From positions 19,794 through 83,793 of the forward strand of contig NZ_JPYO01000035.1 of the NCBI RefSeq assembly GCF_000757485.1: a stretch of DNA of 64,000 bases, written 5' to 3'. The DNA is from Achromobacter sp. RTa (GTDB lineage: Bacteria > Pseudomonadota > Gammaproteobacteria > Burkholderiales > Burkholderiaceae_B). Shown here piece by piece: positions 61,385-64,000 of this stretch. The notes below the pieces were generated by a model. The model was not told the origin of the DNA, ran no database searches, and saw only the letters and a program-made list of their open reading frames with translations. The position numbers and the translations under genes were made by a program. Positions within the stretch are counted from its first letter, which is position 1, and each line of letters opens with the position of its first letter.

Positions 61385-62041
61385 GTGATCAAGTGGCTCG
61401 CGCGGCCGGCGGATTATCTGTCGGTCTGGCAGGATATGCAGGCATACACCAACCTGCGGGGCGCGGATACGCCCGATGAGATCTGGCTTTGCGAACACGC
61501 GCCGGTCTACACGCTGGGCCAGGCGGGCCTGCCGCAGCATGTGCTCAATCCCGGCAATATCCCCGTCGTCCGTTGCGATCGAGGCGGTCAGGTGACCTAC
61601 CACGGCCCCGGCCAGGTCATGGCGTACGCGCTGTTCGACCTGCGCCGCGCGGACATGTACGTGAAAGAGTACGTGACCCTGCTGGAAGGCGCCGTCATCG
61701 ACACGCTGGCGCAGCTGGGCGTGGCGCACGCCTGTCGCAAGCCCGGCGCACCGGGCGTCTACGTGCCCGACCCCGATGGAGGCGAACTGGCCAAGATCGC
61801 CGCGCTGGGCATCAAGATCCGCAACGGCAGGGCCTATCATGGCGTTTCGCTGAACGTATCGATGGACCTGGCGCCCTTCCTGGGCATCAACCCTTGCGGC
61901 TACCAGGGGCTGCGCACCGTCGACATGGCCAGTTGCGGCGCGCGTTGCGAGCCGACCGAGGCTGGCGACGCGCTGGGCCGCAATCTGGCGCTGGCCTGGG
62001 GCCGCGCAAGGGAAAGACATGAAAACCTACACCCCGGCTGA
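61385..62041 (+). CDS. lipB: Octanoyl-[ACP]:protein N-octanoyltransferase
   Basis: 218 residues from a GTG 10 bases after ybeD. LipB motifs: [36 protein letters not shown], the Lys137 in [12 protein letters not shown] and the catalytic Cys171 in [13 protein letters not shown]. Transfers octanoate from ACP to lipoyl domains. In relatives lipA follows; here the next gene, overlapping by 23 bases, is a Sel1 protein instead. Confidence 0.95.
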   Translation: MIKWLARPADYLSVWQDMQAYTNLRGADTPDEIWLCEHAPVYTLGQAGLPQHVLNPGNIPVVRCDRGGQVTYHGPGQVMAYALFDLRRADMYVKEYVTLLEGAVIDTLAQLGVAHACRKPGAPGVYVPDPDGGELAKIAALGIKIRNGRAYHGVSLNVSMDLAPFLGINPCGYQGLRTVDMASCGARCEPTEAGDALGRNLALAWGRARERHENLHPG

Positions 62042-62747
62042 CATCGCCGCCACCACGCCCGAGCAGCTGGCACGCCTGCGCGAACAGGGGCCTATCGAGG
62101 ATTACGCCGCCTGGATCCGCGCGGCCGCCGAGCTGGGGCTGGTCGAGGCCCAGGCCATCCACGGGCAGATGCTGCTCGATGGCGCCGGCGTCGAACGCGA
62201 CCAGGCGGAGGGGCTGGCTTGGTTCAAGCGCGCCGCGAACGCCGACCATCTCATGGCCATCAACATGGTGGGCCGCTGCTACGAGAATGGCTGGGGCGTG
62301 GCGCCGGACGATACCGTCGCGGCCTATTGGTTCCGGTTGGCCGCCGACCGGGGGCTGGACTGGGGCATGTACAACTATGCCCACATGCTGCGCAGCGGCC
62401 GCGGCGGCGTGGCGCAGAACTCTGCCGCGGCGCTGGCCCTGTACCAGCAGGCGGCGCATGCCGGGCACGTGAAGTCCATCGGCGTGGTCGGCCGTTACTA
62501 CGAAGCGGGCGACGTGGTCGGGCAAGACATGGAACGCGCCTTCGACTGCTACCAGCGCTGCGCCGAGGGCGGCGACTTCCGCGGCATGTTCCACCTTGGC
62601 CGCCTGCTGTTGCTGCGCGGCCGCAAGGAAGAGGCCGTTCAGTGGCTGGTCCGCGTGCCTGAAACGGCCACGCCCGCCTTCCTGCGCGAAGCCAACGCCA
62701 TGCTACAGGCCAGCGGATTCCCCGCGCTGTACGAGGACGTTCCGTAG
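62019..62747 (+). CDS. Sel1/TPR-like repeat protein
   Basis: 242 residues with at least four Sel1-type helical repeats: [60 protein letters not shown] and [20 protein letters not shown]. No signal peptide, so likely a cytoplasmic scaffold. Overlaps lipB by 23 bases, indicating cotranscription. Its stop codon TAG (62745-62747) lies inside the left arm of a long inverted repeat, so the C-terminus may have been changed by an insertion. Confidence 0.85.
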   Translation: MKTYTPADIAATTPEQLARLREQGPIEDYAAWIRAAAELGLVEAQAIHGQMLLDGAGVERDQAEGLAWFKRAANADHLMAINMVGRCYENGWGVAPDDTVAAYWFRLAADRGLDWGMYNYAHMLRSGRGGVAQNSAAALALYQQAAHAGHVKSIGVVGRYYEAGDVVGQDMERAFDCYQRCAEGGDFRGMFHLGRLLLLRGRKEEAVQWLVRVPETATPAFLREANAMLQASGFPALYEDVP

Positions 62748-63016
62748 GATGGGTGCAGCGCGAGAGTTCTTGAGCAAGAACTCGAATATCGAACGCGCGT
62801 AACCCATCAGGCGGCGCCAGCCGCCGTTTTTCGTGGCAAGCGTAAATGCCGGCTGGCGGCGGTAGGCGCCGGTTTTCGTGGCAGGTGTAAATGCCGGCTG
62901 GCGTCAGCCGCCGTTTTTCGTGGCAAGCGCAAATGCCGGCTGGCGCCGGCCGATGGGTTACGCGCGTTCAGCGCCGGCCCTCTTTTCGGAGGCGTGCCGC
63001 GCTGCACCCATCCTAC
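62744..63016. repeat. Nested inverted-repeat element with three internal direct repeats
   Basis: The outer 18-bp arms are perfect inverted repeats at 62744-62761 and 62999-63016. A second 18-bp pair lies at 62791-62808 and 62952-62969. Each end is thus a similar 65-bp unit in opposite orientation; the left unit also has a GAGTTCTTG-AG-CAAGAACTC hairpin (62764-62783). Between them lie three direct repeats of about 32 bp (62827-62858, 62872-62903, 62914-62945), 42-45 bases apart, each ending in AAATGCCGGCTGGCG. The element contains no gene. Both flanking genes end at a TAG inside the outer arms. Confidence 0.88.
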
Positions 63017-63846
63017 GTGCTCAGGCGTTCCTCCAGGGCGATGTCGATGGTTTCGCGTTCGCCGGCGCCGCGTTCGCCTTGCAGGCGGTCGAGCAGGAAC
63101 TGGCCGGCGCGCCGGCCCAGGGCGGCGGCGTCGATGCCCAGAGTGGTCAGCCCTTGCGCCCATTGCGCCGCGCTGCCGTCATCCGTGAAACCCAGCACCG
63201 CCAGGTCCTGGGGCACGTGCAGGTCGCGGTTGTGCGCTTCCGACACCGCCGCCGCGGCCAGCAGGTCGGAAGTGCAGAACACGGCATCGAAGATCGTATT
63301 GGTGGCCAGCAGGCGCAGAAAGGCCATGCGACCGTCGTTCATATGCTGCGCTTCGGGCTGCACGATGTCCGCCATCTGTTCCAGCCCCAGCGCGGCGGCG
63401 CTGGCGATGAAGCCTTCCCGCCGAGCCCGCTCCCAGGGATTGTCGGCGCTGATGCAGGCGACGCGCGCATGGCGCCTGGCGGCGAGATGCCGGGCCGCCA
63501 TGCGGCCCGCTTCCACGTTGTCGATAACGATGGCGCCGTCCAACGGCCGGGCGGAGGCGCTCCACGTTTCGACCACGGGGATCTCCAGCGCGGCCGCGGT
63601 GGACCGTAAGCCGGGATCGTCCAGCGGGCCGATGACGAGCGCCGCCGCCGGCCGCATTCCGCTCAGCAGCGACAGGCCGGACGCGCCGCCCCAGGGAGCG
63701 GCGGCCAGGTAATAGCCGGCGGGCGCAAGCAGTTCGGCGCACGCCTGCACGGCGCGGCTGGCGGGGCCGGCGTCCAGTCGGGGCGCGATCAGGGCGATGG
63801 GGCGGGGCTGGGGCAGTGAGGCCATGGGGGAAATTCGCGGATTCAT
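63013..63846 (-). CDS. LacI/GalR-type sensor domain protein without helix-turn-helix
   Basis: 277 residues matching only the ligand-binding part of LacI-family regulators: PIALIAPRLDAGPASRAVQAC, GAIVIDNVEAGRMAARHLAA, RARREGFIASAAALGL, DAVFCTSDLLAAAAVSEAHN and VPQDLAVLGFTDDGSAAQWA. The 50-60 residue DNA-binding region that normally precedes this is absent. No frame upstream to the window edge supplies one, and no signal peptide replaces it. It is therefore either a decayed regulator or a soluble sensor. An ATG at 63825 is an alternative start. The stop TAG is in the inverted-repeat arm. Confidence 0.82.
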   Translation of the reverse strand: MNPRISPMASLPQPRPIALIAPRLDAGPASRAVQACAELLAPAGYYLAAAPWGGASGLSLLSGMRPAAALVIGPLDDPGLRSTAAALEIPVVETWSASARPLDGAIVIDNVEAGRMAARHLAARRHARVACISADNPWERARREGFIASAAALGLEQMADIVQPEAQHMNDGRMAFLRLLATNTIFDAVFCTSDLLAAAAVSEAHNRDLHVPQDLAVLGFTDDGSAAQWAQGLTTLGIDAAALGRRAGQFLLDRLQGERGAGERETIDIALEERLST

Positions 63847-64000
63847 CAGGCGTGACGATAACCCAGGCGCGCCGGCCTTCAGGGCGCTGCCCGCGCCGGC
63901 GACGGGCCCGTCCGGGGCGGATCCGGGCCGCGAGGGGTAAAATGCCGTTTTTGTCCCAGACCCGGCCCGTACGCGCGCCGGCTATGAAGGTGTCCAATGT
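63847..64000. other. Window end, no gene called
   Basis: Upstream flank of the LacI-like gene. An ATG at 63984, or one at 63997 preceded by GAAGG, may begin a rightward gene, but too few codons are present to judge. Confidence 0.3.

Noticed and set aside
62827-62945. A short CRISPR-like array
   Set aside because: The repeats are imperfect, the spacers are only 10-13 bases and there are no cas genes. It is better explained as tandem repeats inside an inverted-repeat element.
63984-64000. Start of a rightward gene at the window end
   Set aside because: Only a few codons are present, so no product or frame can be supported.

Overview
The window looks like chromosomal DNA of a high-GC betaproteobacterium of the family Alcaligenaceae (Bordetella/Achromobacter group). 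The reasons are the GC-rich codon use, several DUF4148 genes (a family common in these bacteria), the gene orders fmdB-DUF502-aspS and birA-coaX, and families of short extragenic palindromes. No rRNA, tRNA, insertion sequence, prophage or CRISPR array was seen.

Layout. 1-2418 is the 5' part of a large trimeric autotransporter adhesin, cut by the window edge. 2994-5849 holds a LysR regulator, a small OB-fold-like protein and a CSS/EAL c-di-GMP phosphodiesterase. 5882-7457 is a small regulon: two tandem DUF4148 secreted proteins and a TetR regulator, with four copies of one palindromic operator. 7545-9308 is a second TetR unit, in which the tetR gene and a small membrane protein plus cysteine-hydrolase operon are each preceded by the same 20-24 bp palindrome. 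9386-12563 is divergent glcB/glcC with two identical FadR-type sites between them. 12583-16062 holds a saccharopine-dehydrogenase-like enzyme, a three-repeat DUF4148 protein, a DUF1090 protein and ubiA. 16394-19549 holds an aminotransferase, free methionine sulfoxide reductase and a dapA-like gene.

19674-24185 is the most unusual part. It is a tight four-gene lipid cassette: a fatty acid hydroxylase/sterol desaturase, a fatty acid desaturase, a ketoacyl synthase III fused to a heme-oxygenase-like putative di-iron domain, and a protein of unknown family. A palindrome sits in front of it. 24320-33900 holds an antiporter, the fmdB-DUF502-aspS group, an EEP nuclease-cardiolipin synthase pair, two efflux or metabolite transporters and a CoxG-like protein.

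33991-52308 is the lipopolysaccharide region. A divergent O-antigen ligase is followed by an ABC-transporter-dependent O-polysaccharide locus: WecA-like initiator, several glycosyltransferases, Wzm/Wzt, UDP-galactopyranose mutase, GalE and a WecB-like epimerase. It is split by an intrinsic terminator and a new promoter near 42.65 kb. Then come the core genes waaC and waaA. 52305-54133 is birA-coaX plus a 54-residue protein. 54230-57741 is an Mce/Mla-type lipid transport operon. 57775-62747 holds a hydrolase, a DD-carboxypeptidase (dacC-like), a D-amino acid aminotransferase, ybeD, lipB and a Sel1 protein. The end holds a nested inverted-repeat element that supplies the stop codons of both flanking genes, and a LacI-like protein with no DNA-binding domain.

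Much of the window concerns the envelope: adhesin, O-antigen and core, lipid transport, cardiolipin, peptidoglycan trimming and the unexplained lipid cassette. All functions are read from sequence by eye; no database search was run.
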